Notes: generated by a model from the letters alone, not told the origin. DNA of 64,000 bases from Pseudomonas putida (GCF_028682475.1 NZ_JANHLE010000001.1:310001-374000); one strand, 5' to 3'; shown: positions 38,226 to 48,845, counted from the first letter of the stretch. Numbers and translations are program-made.

Positions 38226-38528
38226 TCAGTACAGGTCGATGTAATCGCTCGAGGGTTTCGGCCAGTTGGCCTTTAACACGTTGAACACCTGCAACACCCA
38301 GCGCTCGTCCGCCGCAGCCTGTTCACCGACACAGCCAGAGCCGGCCGCCCAGGTTTCCAGACGAAAGGCCAGGCCCTCCAGCTCGCGGCCACCGACCACC
38401 TGCGACAGCCAGGCAATGCCGCTACGGTTGACCCGCAGCTGGTTGTGCACGGCATTGCTGCCAGCGCCCAGCATGCTGCGCACCGCCTCAAGGGTGAACT
38501 GTTCAGGGTTGTTCAAATCGATCTGCAC
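38226..38528 (-). CDS. Conserved hypothetical protein
   Basis: 100 residues, no signal peptide or membrane segment; starts MQIDLNNPEQFTLEAVRSML and ends with the acidic SSDYIDLY. I do not recognise a named family. It looks like a small soluble protein of the Pseudomonas core. No neighbour suggests a role. Confidence 0.7.
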   Translation of the reverse strand: MQIDLNNPEQFTLEAVRSMLGAGSNAVHNQLRVNRSGIAWLSQVVGGRELEGLAFRLETWAAGSGCVGEQAAADERWVLQVFNVLKANWPKPSSDYIDLY

Positions 38529-38719
38529 AGCGCGGTTCCGACTAGCTGGAAACCGTTAGTTTGCCACGACCCCCGCGCTTATGCCTAAGTCGCAGTGCCT
38601 TGGCAGGCAGCGGCATGATTTACTGCAGCCTACGGCGGAGCGCAATCAGGCCTCCCCTTTCAAACGCCAGGGCCCGGCATTTGAACCCACAGTGCGCGCA
38701 GTTATTACCGGAACAGCTT

Positions 38720-38926
38720 ATGACAAGCCACATCATCGATGCCGACATCAAGGTCAAATGGCCCGAGGGCCAGAGCGCCTACAGCCCTGCCAGCGCCGAA
38801 GAGCTGATGCTGATTGCCGTCGACCTGCTGGTCAAAGACCTGGGCAACGACGCTGCGCGCAGCTTCGTCGAACAGGTCTTCGAGCGCTATTCGCACGCTA
38901 CTTCAGACGCGCAAGCCGCGTACTGA
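38720..38926 (+). CDS. Small conserved hypothetical protein
   Basis: 68 residues, MTSHIIDADIKVKWPEGQSA then a helical AEELMLIAVDLLVKDLGNDAARSFVEQVFERYSH stretch. The ribosome-binding site is weak (GGAACAG). Its 3' end overlaps the convergent nucleoside hydrolase by 29 bases. Function unknown. Confidence 0.6.
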   Translation: MTSHIIDADIKVKWPEGQSAYSPASAEELMLIAVDLLVKDLGNDAARSFVEQVFERYSHATSDAQAAY

Positions 38927-39923
38927 GCAGGTCGAAAAAGCCCTGGGCATCGCCACTAGCGATCCACATCACATTGCTCGGCTGCTCAAGGGTGTTGTAC
39001 CAGTCGGCAATGGTCTGGCCGTAGGTCGGGCCTTCGCGGCTGTCGACCTGCATATGTATCTGCCGTCCTTTGAACAGTTCAGGTTTAAGCAGGTAGGCAA
39101 TCACGCTGGCGTCGTGCACCGGGCCGCCGGGCATGCCGTAGTGGTCCATGTCGGTCTTGATATAGGCATTGAGAATATCCACCACCAGTTTGCTGGCCTG
39201 GTTGTTCACCGCTGCCAGCTGGCTGAGGCGCGCGTCACTGGTCAGCACTTTATGGGTGACGTCCAGTGGCAGGTAAGTCAGTTTGACCCCGCTGCTGAGC
39301 ACCACTTCGGCGGCCTCCGGGTCGGCGAACAGGTTGAACTCGGCCACCGGGGTGATGTTGCCGCCGTTGAAATGCGCACCGCCCATCACCACCACTTCCT
39401 TGATCCCACGGGTGATTTCGGGGGCCTGGATCAAGGCCAGGGCGAGGTTGGTCTGCGGGCCGAGCATGGCCAGGGTGATGCTCTTTGGCTCGGCCTTGCT
39501 CAGGGTATCGATCAGGTATTGCACGGCGTTGCCTTTGGCCAGGCCTGCCTTGGGCTCATGCACCGGAACACCAGGCAAGCCCTCCTCGCCATGAATGTTC
39601 GCCGCGTAGATGGGCTTGCGCAGCAAGGGTTTCGACGCACCGGCATACACCGGAATGTCCTCGCGCCCGCCCCACTCCCTGGCCAGCCGTGCGTTGCGCG
39701 AGGTCTTGTCCAGGCGCACGTTGCCGGCCACGGTGGTGATGGCGCGAATCTTCAGCTCATCGGGTGAAGCCATGGCCAGCAGCAAGGCCACTACGTCGTC
39801 GGCACCGGGATCGGTGTCGATGATCAGATCGATCGGTGCGGCCTGGGCGGCACCTGCCGACAACAGGGACATCAGCAGTACTCCTTGGAGCAAACGTTTG
39901 GCAGGTTGAATCCATTCAATCAT
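38898..39923 (-). CDS. Secreted inosine/uridine-preferring nucleoside hydrolase
   Basis: 341 residues with a signal peptide (LLQGVLLMSLLSAGAAQA). The mature protein begins with the metal-binding IDTDPGADDVVALLLAM signature and has TVAGNV, NLALAL and the late GGPVHDASVIAYLL with catalytic-type His-Asp. It splits ribonucleosides to base and ribose, here probably in the periplasm. It lies 26 bases after rbsD in the ribose operon, so hydrolysis outside would feed ribose to RbsB. Confidence 0.92.
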   Translation of the reverse strand: MIEWIQPAKRLLQGVLLMSLLSAGAAQAAPIDLIIDTDPGADDVVALLLAMASPDELKIRAITTVAGNVRLDKTSRNARLAREWGGREDIPVYAGASKPLLRKPIYAANIHGEEGLPGVPVHEPKAGLAKGNAVQYLIDTLSKAEPKSITLAMLGPQTNLALALIQAPEITRGIKEVVVMGGAHFNGGNITPVAEFNLFADPEAAEVVLSSGVKLTYLPLDVTHKVLTSDARLSQLAAVNNQASKLVVDILNAYIKTDMDHYGMPGGPVHDASVIAYLLKPELFKGRQIHMQVDSREGPTYGQTIADWYNTLEQPSNVMWIASGDAQGFFDLLSTRLARLK

Positions 39924-39949
39924 TGGACAGGTCCTTGTAAGGCAAGCTT

Positions 39950-40354
39950 CTAGAAAGTCACGCCAGCGATCAAGACGATGTTGCTGTAGGGCTGGCATTC
40001 ACCCGTGCGCACCACGGCGCGGGCACCACGGCTGAGCTGTTTGAACTCGGCGTGGCTGAGCAGGTTGCGGACACCGAGCTGGCCATGCGCATGGCATTGC
40101 TCGATGGCGGTCAGGGCCGGGGGATTGGCCTTGAAGATTTCTTCGGCGAGTACATGGCTTTCTACCTGCATCTCGCTCAACACAGTGCGCAGGACACTGG
40201 CAAAGTCCGGTATTCCTGGGGTCAGCGCGAGGTCAATCAGCTCGACGCCGGGCGGCACCGGCAAGCCGGCGTCGCCGATGACCAGGATGTCGCCGTGGCC
40301 CAGCGAGGCGATGACCCGTGACAGGGCGATATTGAGCAAGGGCGTCTTTTTCAT
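39950..40354 (-). CDS. rbsD: D-ribose pyranase
   Basis: 134 residues, Rbs[28 protein letters not shown] (catalytic His in LGHGD), and the C-terminal [19 protein letters not shown]. It interconverts beta-pyranose and furanose ribose ahead of RbsK. It overlaps rbsK by 4 bases. Confidence 0.96.
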   Translation of the reverse strand: MKKTPLLNIALSRVIASLGHGDILVIGDAGLPVPPGVELIDLALTPGIPDFASVLRTVLSEMQVESHVLAEEIFKANPPALTAIEQCHAHGQLGVRNLLSHAEFKQLSRGARAVVRTGECQPYSNIVLIAGVTF

Positions 40355-41259
40355 GGCTGCAACTCGGCCAGGTAGGGAATCGAAGGCTGGGCGCCCGCAC
40401 GGGTGACCGACAGGGCCGCAGCGCGCTGGCCGAAAGCAATGGCCTCACCCTCCTCCGCCCCGCGTGCCAGCGCCGCGGCAAAGCCGCCGACGAAGGTGTC
40501 GCCCGCCGCGGTGGTGTCCACTGGCTGCACTACGGGTGCCGGGAAGTGTTTGAACCCCTGGGCATTGGCAAACAACGCGCCTTGGGCACCAAGGGTGACG
40601 ATGACGTTTTTCACCCCGAGGCTGCGCAGATGGCTGGCTACGGCTTCGGCGCTGGCAAGATCAGTCACCGGTAGCCCGGTCAGCGCCTGGGCTTCGCTTT
40701 CGTTGGGGATCAGGTAGTCGATGGCGCTGTACCAGTTCAACGGCAACGGGCCGGTGCATGGCGCCGGGTTGAGAATCACGGTCTTGCCCAAAGCACGGCC
40801 ACGCTCCAGGGTATAGGCCACGGTCTGCGCAGGCACTTCCAGTTGGCAGATGATCACCTCGGCACCTTGCAGCAAGGCGTCGAAGGCTTGCACCGATTCA
40901 GGCAGCAACTGGCCGTTGCCACCGGGAATGATGACGATGGAGTTCTGGCTGCTGGCATCGACCACGATCAGCGCCAAGCCGCTCGATATCCCCGCGCACA
41001 CCGCCACACCCTGACAGTCGATCTGTTCATCGAGCAAGGCCTGGCGCAGCTGTTGACCGTAAGCATCGTCACCGACGTTACCGATCATCGCCACCGGCGC
41101 GCCCAGGCGTGCTGCGGCCACGGCCTGGTTGGCGCCCTTGCCACCCGGCACCGTGGCAAACGACTCGCCGGCCAGGGTCTCGCCGGCACGCGGCAGGCGC
41201 TGGGCGCGGGCGACCAGGTCCATGTTGAGGCTACCTACCACTACGACCTTGGCGTGCAT
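40351..41259 (-). CDS. rbsK: Ribokinase
   Basis: 302 residues of the PfkB family: [31 protein letters not shown] and [18 protein letters not shown] with the catalytic Asp. It makes ribose 5-phosphate. The ATG at 41259 lies 13 bases after rbsR. Confidence 0.96.
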   Translation of the reverse strand: MHAKVVVVGSLNMDLVARAQRLPRAGETLAGESFATVPGGKGANQAVAAARLGAPVAMIGNVGDDAYGQQLRQALLDEQIDCQGVAVCAGISSGLALIVVDASSQNSIVIIPGGNGQLLPESVQAFDALLQGAEVIICQLEVPAQTVAYTLERGRALGKTVILNPAPCTGPLPLNWYSAIDYLIPNESEAQALTGLPVTDLASAEAVASHLRSLGVKNVIVTLGAQGALFANAQGFKHFPAPVVQPVDTTAAGDTFVGGFAAALARGAEEGEAIAFGQRAAALSVTRAGAQPSIPYLAELQP

Positions 41260-41272
41260 GGCTGTTCTGTTC

Positions 41273-42295
41273 TCAGCGGTAATCATTGAAAAGGTCTGGG
41301 CGCGGGGCGGTGGATTCACGCAGCACGATCTTCGGCGCGACGATGCGTTGCTCCGGGGCACCGCGCAGCGGTTGGGCGATACGCGACAGCAACAGGGCGG
41401 CGGCACTTTCGCCCAGTTCGCGAATCGACTGGCCGACCGTGGTCAGCGCCGGGAACACGTAGCGGCTGAGCTGGATGTCGTCGAAGCCGATCACCGACAG
41501 CTCGCCGGGCACGCAGATGTTGCGTTCGGCGGCGGCGCGCAATACGCCGATGCCGATCATGTCGTTACCGGCAAAAATCGCCGTCGGTCGCTGGCCGTCG
41601 AGCAATTGCGCGGCGGCGGCATAACCGCCCAGGCTGGTGAAATCGCTGTTGACGATGTGTTCGTCGGCCACCGCCACCCCGGCTTCAGCCAGGGCGCGGC
41701 GGAACCCGGCCAGGCGCAATTGCGCGGTACTGGTGCTGACCGGGCCGCCGATGCAGGCGATTTCACGGTGGCCTAGCTCGAGCAAATGCCGGGTCGCCAG
41801 GTAAGCGCCCTGCTCGTGGTCGATGCTCACCAGATCGGCTTCGACGCCTTCCAGGGCACGGTCGACGATCACCATCGGCGTGCGCACATTGGCCAGGCTG
41901 CCCTGCAGATCGCTGTCTTCACCCACCGAGGCGACGATCAAGCCGTCGATGCGTTTCTCCAGCAGCACGCGCAGGTAGCTGCGCTGCTTTTGCGGGTTGT
42001 CGTCGGAGTTGCACAGGATCACGCAGTAGCCGTTGCGCTCGCAGGCATCCTCGATGCCGCGGGCCAGCTCGGCGAAGTACGGGTTGACGCTGTTGGGCAC
42101 CAGCAGGCCAATGGTGGCGGTGCTGCGCGCCTTGAGCGAACGGGCGACGGCGCTGGGCACGTAGTCGAGTTCAGCGATGGCCGCCTCGACTTTCAGGCGC
42201 ACCGGTTCGCTGACCGGTCGGGTCTTGTTCAGTACATGGGACACGGTGGTGTAGGAAATCCCCGCCAGTGCCGCGACATCTTTGATGGTTGCCAT
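41273..42295 (-). CDS. rbsR: Ribose operon repressor, LacI family
   Basis: 340 residues: the LacI HTH MATIKDVAALAGISYTTVSHVLNKTRPVSEPV in outline, hinge SLKARSTATIGLLVPN, then a periplasmic-binding-like ribose domain. It likely binds the CGCAAACGTTTGCG palindrome before rbsB. It is 3 bases after rbsC. Confidence 0.95.
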   Translation of the reverse strand: MATIKDVAALAGISYTTVSHVLNKTRPVSEPVRLKVEAAIAELDYVPSAVARSLKARSTATIGLLVPNSVNPYFAELARGIEDACERNGYCVILCNSDDNPQKQRSYLRVLLEKRIDGLIVASVGEDSDLQGSLANVRTPMVIVDRALEGVEADLVSIDHEQGAYLATRHLLELGHREIACIGGPVSTSTAQLRLAGFRRALAEAGVAVADEHIVNSDFTSLGGYAAAAQLLDGQRPTAIFAGNDMIGIGVLRAAAERNICVPGELSVIGFDDIQLSRYVFPALTTVGQSIRELGESAAALLLSRIAQPLRGAPEQRIVAPKIVLRESTAPRPDLFNDYR

Positions 42296-42298
42296 GGG

Positions 42299-43291
42299 TC
42301 AGTTCCGCCGACTTGCACGTCGGCTACGGTAGGTATCGAGGACCACGGCGATCACGATGACCGCCCCGGTGATAATGCGTTTGGTGGGTTCCGAGGCGCC
42401 GATCTGGGCCAGGCCTGCGGCCAGCACGGAGATGATCAGTACGCCGAAGAAGGTGCTGATCACCGAGCCGCGCCCGCCCATCAGGCTGGTGCCGCCGATC
42501 ACCACGGCGGCGATGACTTGCAGCTCAAGGCCGGAACCGGCATTGGGGTCGGCGGCTTCCAGGCGGGAAATCTGGAACAGTGCGGCAAGGCCGGCCAGCA
42601 GCCCCATCAGCGAGAACACCAGAATCTTGTACGGGCGCGGGTCGATACCGGCCAGGCGCACCGCCTCTTCGTTGGTGCCGATGCCGATCAGGTAGCGGCC
42701 GAACACCGTGCGGGTCAGCACCAGCTGGGCGAGGATGATCACCAGCAAGGCAATGATGAACGATGGCGATACGCCAAACGCCAGCGGATTGGAGAGCCAG
42801 GCAAAGGCGTCGCCGATGTAGGCGGTGCGCGAGTCGGTCAATTGATAGGCCAGGCCTCGGGCCATTTCCAGCACGCCCAGAGAAACGATGAACGATGGAA
42901 TCCGCCAGGCCACGGTGATCGAGCCGGTGATACTGCCGGCCAGCGCCGCCACGCCCATGCCGAGCAACGCCGCCGGCAGCACGCTCCAGCCCCAGCCGAG
43001 GATCGCCACACTGACCGCCGAGGCCGCCAGGGCCAGCACCGACCCCACCGAAAGGTCGATACCGCCGATGATCAGCACGAAGGTCATGCCTACGGCCAAT
43101 ACCATCAGGTCGGGGATCTGGTTGGCCAGGGTGCTGAAGGTGCCGTAAGACAGGAAATGACTGCTGAGGAAGGAAAACAGCACGATCATTGCCAGCAAGG
43201 CGCCCGCCAGGCCCAGGTAGGTGCCCAGGCCGTAATAGCTACCGCTGCGTTTGCTGCTCGGGGCAGCGGTGTCCACGGGAGTGGTTTTCAT
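42299..43291 (-). CDS. rbsC: Ribose ABC transporter permease
   Basis: 330 residues, about eight to ten membrane segments (LGLAGALLAMIVLFSFLSSHF first), with the family's GGIDLSVGSVLALAA and GGTSLMGGRGSV motifs. It overlaps rbsA by 4 bases. Confidence 0.95.
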   Translation of the reverse strand: MKTTPVDTAAPSSKRSGSYYGLGTYLGLAGALLAMIVLFSFLSSHFLSYGTFSTLANQIPDLMVLAVGMTFVLIIGGIDLSVGSVLALAASAVSVAILGWGWSVLPAALLGMGVAALAGSITGSITVAWRIPSFIVSLGVLEMARGLAYQLTDSRTAYIGDAFAWLSNPLAFGVSPSFIIALLVIILAQLVLTRTVFGRYLIGIGTNEEAVRLAGIDPRPYKILVFSLMGLLAGLAALFQISRLEAADPNAGSGLELQVIAAVVIGGTSLMGGRGSVISTFFGVLIISVLAAGLAQIGASEPTKRIITGAVIVIAVVLDTYRSRRASRRN

Positions 43292-44838
43292 ATGGTTGTC
43301 CTGGGTGCCGCTTCATGCAGCAACGCATCACGTTTCTGATAGCCGGCAAAGGCTGCGGCCAGTAGTTGATCCTGGGTCCAATGTTCGCGTTCGAAGGTGT
43401 CGATCAGGTGTCCGGCACTGAGTACGCCGATGCGGTCACAGATCAGCATCAATTCGCGCAGGTCACTGGAGACCACCACCAGCGCCTTGCCCTGGCGCGC
43501 CAGTTCGGCGAGCAGGCCGTAGATGTCGAACTTGGCGCCGACGTCGATGCCACGGGTCGGTTCGTCGAACAGCAGCACCGTACAATCGCGCTCCAGCCAG
43601 CGGCCGATGACCACCTTCTGCTGGTTGCCACCGGACAGCTCGCCCACCACCTGATCGGGGCTGGAGCTGCGAATGCGCATGGCGCTGATCTGGCGTTGGG
43701 CCAACTCACGCTCGGCATTACCGTCGAGCACGCCAGCGCGGGAAATCGCCGGCAGATTACCCAAGGCGATGTTGGCGCTGATCGATTGCGACAGCAGCAG
43801 GCCTTCGCCCTTGCGGTCTTCAGTGATCAGGGCGATGCCTTCGCGCACTGCAGCTACAGGTGAATTGATCTGCACCGGGCGCAATGGCTGGCCCAGCTCG
43901 ATAGAGCCGCTGTCGGCGCGATCGGCACCGTAGATCAAACGCAGCAGTTCGGTCCGACCGGCACCGATCAGCCCGGAGATGCCGAAAATCTCGCCACTGC
44001 GCACCTCGAAAGAGACATCACGTACCTTGTCGCCCCGGCTCAGGCCAGTGACCTTGAGAATCGGCGCGCCGATCCGGCGCTGGCCCAGGTCGATGTGCTC
44101 GGCCAGTTCGCGGCCGACCATCAGGTTGACCAACTCTGCGCTGCTGTAGCGCGCCATGGGCTCGACACACACCAGCTTGCCATCGCGCAACACGGCGATG
44201 CGCTGGGCGATGCGCTTGAGCTCTTCCAGGCGGTGAGAGATGTAGACGATGGCCACCCCACGCTGCTGCAGGCGTTCGATCTGGGTGAACAGCAACTCGA
44301 CCTCGCGCGCAGTGAGCATGGCCGTGGGTTCATCGAAGATCAGCACATGGCAGTCGCCGATCAGGTTGCGGGCGATTTCCACCATCTGCTGGTGGCCGAT
44401 GCCCAGTTCACCGACCGGAGTGTCCGGATCGATCGCATCGAGACCGACCTGGGCCATGGCGGCCCGGGCCTGTTCACGCAAGCGCTTGCGGCTGATCCAG
44501 CCGCCACGGCTGGGCAGGTTGTCGAGAAACAGGTTCTCGGCCACGGTCAGGGTTGGCAGCAGGTTGAGCTCCTGCATGACCATACGCACGCCAAGGCGCT
44601 CGGCAGCGGCACGGCTGCCGGGCTGGTAAGGCTGATTCTGGTAGCGCATCTGCCCGGTGGTCGGCAGCTCAAGGCCACCGATGATTTTCGACAGGGTGCT
44701 TTTGCCCGCGCCGTTCTCGCCGGTGAGGGCCAGCACCTCGCCGCGATACAGGCTCAGGTCGATATCGCCGAGCACCGGCTGCGCATAGGTCTTGCCGATT
44801 GCGCTGACTGAAAGCACGACATCCGCAGTCGCTGACAT
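43288..44838 (-). CDS. rbsA: Ribose ABC transporter ATPase (two NBDs)
   Basis: 516 residues with two ATP-binding halves: LTGENGAGKSTLSKIIGG and GIGHQQMVEIARNLIGDCHVLIFDEPTA in the first, GISGLIGAGRTELLRLIYG (degenerate Walker A) and LSGGNQQKVVIGRWL with LLFDEPTRGIDVG in the second, as usual for sugar ABC ATPases. Confidence 0.96.
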   Translation of the reverse strand: MSATADVVLSVSAIGKTYAQPVLGDIDLSLYRGEVLALTGENGAGKSTLSKIIGGLELPTTGQMRYQNQPYQPGSRAAAERLGVRMVMQELNLLPTLTVAENLFLDNLPSRGGWISRKRLREQARAAMAQVGLDAIDPDTPVGELGIGHQQMVEIARNLIGDCHVLIFDEPTAMLTAREVELLFTQIERLQQRGVAIVYISHRLEELKRIAQRIAVLRDGKLVCVEPMARYSSAELVNLMVGRELAEHIDLGQRRIGAPILKVTGLSRGDKVRDVSFEVRSGEIFGISGLIGAGRTELLRLIYGADRADSGSIELGQPLRPVQINSPVAAVREGIALITEDRKGEGLLLSQSISANIALGNLPAISRAGVLDGNAERELAQRQISAMRIRSSSPDQVVGELSGGNQQKVVIGRWLERDCTVLLFDEPTRGIDVGAKFDIYGLLAELARQGKALVVVSSDLRELMLICDRIGVLSAGHLIDTFEREHWTQDQLLAAAFAGYQKRDALLHEAAPRTTI

Positions 44839-44885
44839 TGCTTGATCTCCTGGCGCCTGCCGTCGGGCAGGCGCACACCGTGCCG

Positions 44886-45842
44886 CTACTGGGTGACCAA
44901 TTCGACCGGGGTCTGGATGACGTTGTCGGCATCGACGTCTGTTTTTTCTTTTTTGAGCATCTTCAACGCCGCCTCGATACCGAACACCGCCTGTTTGGCA
45001 GCGTACTGGTCGGCAGTGGCAAGCACACGACCGTCCTTGAGCATCGGCTTGATGGCGTTGATGTTGTCATAGCCGACCACCTGGACCTGGCCGGCCTTGC
45101 CCGCCGCACGCACCGCCGAGACCGCGCCCAGGGCCATGCTGTCGTTACCGGCCAGCAACGCCTTGAGCTCGGGATGGGCATTGAGCATGGAGGCGGCGAC
45201 CGCGTTGCCTTTGGCAATTTCCCAGTCACCCGATTGCACCGAGACGATCTTGACCTGCGCCGCCTCCATCGCATCCTTGAAACCGGCGGTGCGCTGCTGG
45301 GCGTTGGTGGTGGTCGAGACACCTTCGATGATGCCGACCTCATCACCGGCCTTGAGTTTTTCCTTGGCCAGGTACTCACCCACCAGGCGCGCGCCTTTGC
45401 GGTTGTCCGGGCCTACGAACGGTACGCTGAGGTTTTTGCTTTTGAGGACGTCAGGGTCCAGGCGGTTGTCGATGTTGACCACGGTGATGCCGGCGTCCAT
45501 GGCCTTTTTCACCACCGGCACCAGGGCCTTGGAGTCCGCCGGGGCAATCACCAGGGCGTTGACCCCGGAAACGATCATCTGCTCGACAATGCGAATCTGG
45601 TTACTGGAGTCGGTCTCATCCTTGATGCCGTTGGAGACCAATTCAAATTCACCCGCGTGTTCCTTCTGGTACGCCTTGGCGCCGTCTTCCATGGTCAGGA
45701 AGAACTCGTTGGCGAGGGACTTCATCACCAGCGCCACTTTGGGCTTGGCGTCATCCGCCTGGGCGTGGGACAAGGGCATCGCGAGGGAGAGCGATGACAG
45801 TACGGCAACCGCCAAAAGGCGTCCAGCGAACGGCAGCTTCAT
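44886..45842 (-). CDS. rbsB: Ribose-binding periplasmic protein
   Basis: 318 residues: signal peptide (MKLPFAGRLLAVAVLSSLSL to SHAQA), then VALVMKSLANEFFLTMEDGAKAY and VVNIDNRLDPDVLK with ligand-contact residues, SVQSGDWEIAKGNAVAASML. GGAGTAAATAC precedes the ATG. First gene of rbsBACRKD-nucleoside hydrolase. Confidence 0.95.
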   Translation of the reverse strand: MKLPFAGRLLAVAVLSSLSLAMPLSHAQADDAKPKVALVMKSLANEFFLTMEDGAKAYQKEHAGEFELVSNGIKDETDSSNQIRIVEQMIVSGVNALVIAPADSKALVPVVKKAMDAGITVVNIDNRLDPDVLKSKNLSVPFVGPDNRKGARLVGEYLAKEKLKAGDEVGIIEGVSTTTNAQQRTAGFKDAMEAAQVKIVSVQSGDWEIAKGNAVAASMLNAHPELKALLAGNDSMALGAVSAVRAAGKAGQVQVVGYDNINAIKPMLKDGRVLATADQYAAKQAVFGIEAALKMLKKEKTDVDADNVIQTPVELVTQ

Positions 45843-45876
45843 GTATTTACTCCGAATTTTATGATTTTTATCGGGT

Positions 45877-45890
45877 CGCAAACGTTTGCG
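45877..45890. promoter_or_regulatory. RbsR operator
   Basis: CGCAAACGTTTGCG is a perfect 14-bp palindrome with the central CG typical of LacI-family sites, 35 bases before rbsB. The remaining 45891-46176 shows no gene or further strong signal. Confidence 0.85.
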
Positions 45891-46164
45891 TTAACTCACT
45901 ATGGGAACGCAACCAGACTTTGTCAAATTCGACGGCGCAAACTTGCTGGAAGTTGCCTGTAGGAATTATCGTCAAATTACTCGGAAAACCGAACCCCCTA
46001 GATAGAGTTATTCGGATTTTCGAATGCCAAGCCCCTCATACGCCTTCGCCACGTCAAATGAAAGCTCATATAAATCAATAGATTGAACATGAAATACGAC
46101 GAACGGCAGAGCTGGCTCGATTTCTGCTCTTTCCTGCGGGTTACACAGCGAACTCCAGTCATAA

Positions 46165-47265
<1,101 letters not shown>

Positions 47266-47281
47266 TTCCAGTCCCCCGGCC

Positions 47282-47313
47282 ACGCTTGCCCGCCCTGTAG
47301 GACGGGCAAGCGT
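47282..47313. terminator. Hairpin after ansB
   Basis: ACGCTTGCCCG pairs perfectly with CGGGCAAGCGT around 10 bases. There is no T-run, so Rho-independent stopping is uncertain. Confidence 0.5.
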
Positions 47314-47402
47314 ACCTCCCCCACCCTCAGCAAATAAACTTTAAACAGACCGCAGCAAACTGCGCGGTTTGCGGTCACATGCGCTCTTTCACTGACGAGC
47401 TG

Positions 47403-47443
47403 TTGCGAAATTGCTTACAGTAAAATACTGTATGCGCATACAG
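47403..47443 (+). promoter_or_regulatory. Promoter with a perfect LexA box before DUF1654-endA
   Basis: CTGTATGCGCATACAG (47428-47443) is a perfect 16-bp palindrome of the CTGT-N8-ACAG LexA type. TTGCGA (47403-47408) and TACTGT (47426-47431), spaced 17 bp, are a plausible -35/-10 overlapping it, so LexA would block transcription until DNA damage. Confidence 0.8.
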
Positions 47444-47461
47444 CTAAATAAGGAACGTTTC

Positions 47462-47701
47462 GTGGCCACCACTTCCGCCCCTGCCAGCAGTTACGAGCAA
47501 CTGGGCATCCGCATCCAGAAAATCATCAATTCACCGACCGCACAGAAAGCGCGGGCCGCCCTGATCTTCCGCCTGGAGCATGAGTCCCCCGACGACTGGG
47601 CGACCTTGCTTGAGGAAATTGCCGAGAACGACAACGTCACCCTCGCTTACCGCGATGACGGTGGCGTGCAGATTTTCTGGGTTGTGCCAAAGGAAGACTG
47701 A
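47462..47701 (+). CDS. DUF1654-family small protein
   Basis: 79 residues from a GTG start (47462) with AAGGAACG just upstream; an earlier ATG would be read through the LexA box. It has the family pattern SSYEQLGIRIQKIINSPTAQ, KARAALIFRLEHESPDDWATLLEEIAENDNVTLAYRDDGGV in outline. DUF1654 proteins are common in Pseudomonas. Here one sits 6 bases before an EndA-type nuclease gene and behind a LexA box, so I infer a regulator or partner of the nuclease in the SOS response. Confidence 0.82.
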   Translation: MATTSAPASSYEQLGIRIQKIINSPTAQKARAALIFRLEHESPDDWATLLEEIAENDNVTLAYRDDGGVQIFWVVPKED

Positions 47702-47707
47702 ACCGGC

Positions 47708-48403
47708 ATGAGAGTTTCGTTTTTTGCAGTCGCTTGCCTGCTGTTCAGTGTCACCACCAGCGCCTACGCCGATGCACCGCGCACCTTCAGCGAAGCCAAG
47801 AAGGTCGCCTGGCGCCTGTATGCACCGCAGTCCACCGAGTTCTACTGTGGCTGCAAGTACAACGGCAACAAGGTCGATCTCGCGGCGTGCGGCTACATCC
47901 CGCGCAAAAACGCCAACCGCGCTTCGCGCATCGAATGGGAGCATATTGTCCCGGCCTGGCAGATCGGCCATCAGCGTCAGTGCTGGCAAGCCGGCGGGCG
48001 CCAGAACTGTTCGCGCAACGACAAGGTCTACCAACGCGCCGAGGCCGACCTGCACAACCTGGTGCCGAGCATCGGCGAGGTCAACGGTGATCGCAGCAAC
48101 TTCAGTTTCGGCTGGTTGCCCGAGCAGCGCGGGCAGTACGGCTCGTGCCTGACCCAGGTCGACTTCAAGGCCAAGAAGGTCATGCCGCGGCCGTCGATCC
48201 GCGGGATGATCGCGCGCACCTACTTCTATATGAGCAAACAGTACAACCTCAAGCTGTCCAAGCAGGACCGCCAGCTCTATGAAGCCTGGAACAAGACCTA
48301 CCCGCCGCAGCCCTGGGAACGCCAGCGCAACCAGCGGGTGGCCTGTGTGATGGGCCACGGCAACGCGTTTGTCGGCCCGGTGAACCTCAGCGCCTGCGGG
48401 TAA
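47708..48403 (+). CDS. endA: Secreted endonuclease I (EndA/NucM type)
   Basis: 231 residues: signal peptide (MRVSFFAVACLLFSVTTSAYA), then FYCGCKYNG, RIEWEHIVPAWQIG with the catalytic His, RAEADLHNLVPSIGEVNGDRSNFSF with the metal-binding Asn, and a cysteine-rich body. It degrades double-stranded DNA outside the cytoplasm. It is co-transcribed with the DUF1654 gene from a LexA-type promoter, suggesting damage-induced release of a DNase, for example to recycle or clear extracellular DNA. Confidence 0.93.
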   Translation: MRVSFFAVACLLFSVTTSAYADAPRTFSEAKKVAWRLYAPQSTEFYCGCKYNGNKVDLAACGYIPRKNANRASRIEWEHIVPAWQIGHQRQCWQAGGRQNCSRNDKVYQRAEADLHNLVPSIGEVNGDRSNFSFGWLPEQRGQYGSCLTQVDFKAKKVMPRPSIRGMIARTYFYMSKQYNLKLSKQDRQLYEAWNKTYPPQPWERQRNQRVACVMGHGNAFVGPVNLSACG

Positions 48404-48406
48404 GCC

Positions 48407-48832
48407 TCAGGCCAGCGTCTGCAGGTAGGCGCTGGCCTGCTGGTAACGGGCCAGGCGCGCCATGTCTTCAGGGCCGGGCATGGCGATGCGCGAGAGGTCG
48501 CTGTTGTCGGCCAGGTCAGCCAGCTTCACCACCCGTGCCAATGGATCGCCGCCGAGGCGAATGACGAACGCCTCATAGCTCTCCTGTTCACGGCGGCTCA
48601 GCGCCTGCACCGCCGCGAGGATCTTCAGGGCAAAGCCCTCGCGCGCCAGGTCCGACAAGGTCATGGAGGAATCCTCAAGCACATCGTGCAATACCGCAAC
48701 GATGCGCTGCTCGACGGTCGAGACCCGCATCATCACCCGCAACGGGTGCAGGATATAGGCGGCGCCGCCCTTGTCCTGCTGCCCTTCGTGCGCCCTGGCC
48801 GCCACCGCAATGGCTCGTTCCAGCGTAGACAT
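48407..48832 (-). CDS. HD-domain hydrolase, SpoT/Mesh1-like
   Basis: 141 residues. RAIAVAARAHEGQQDKGGAAYILHPLRVM and VAVLHDVLEDSSMTLSDLAREGF match the hydrolase half of RelA/SpoT, with HD in LHDVLED, and VKLADLADN near the end gives the last metal Asp. It could be a small alarmone hydrolase, though a general nucleotide phosphohydrolase role is possible. It has no synthetase or regulatory domain. It ends 3 bases from the convergent endA stop. Confidence 0.85.
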   Translation of the reverse strand: MSTLERAIAVAARAHEGQQDKGGAAYILHPLRVMMRVSTVEQRIVAVLHDVLEDSSMTLSDLAREGFALKILAAVQALSRREQESYEAFVIRLGGDPLARVVKLADLADNSDLSRIAMPGPEDMARLARYQQASAYLQTLA

Positions 48833-48845
48833 AAGGCCCTCCCGC

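Noticed and set aside
41786..43339. A 517-codon plus-strand frame across rbsR and rbsC
   Set aside because: Shadow of two certain minus-strand genes; repetitive Gly-His-Gln composition.
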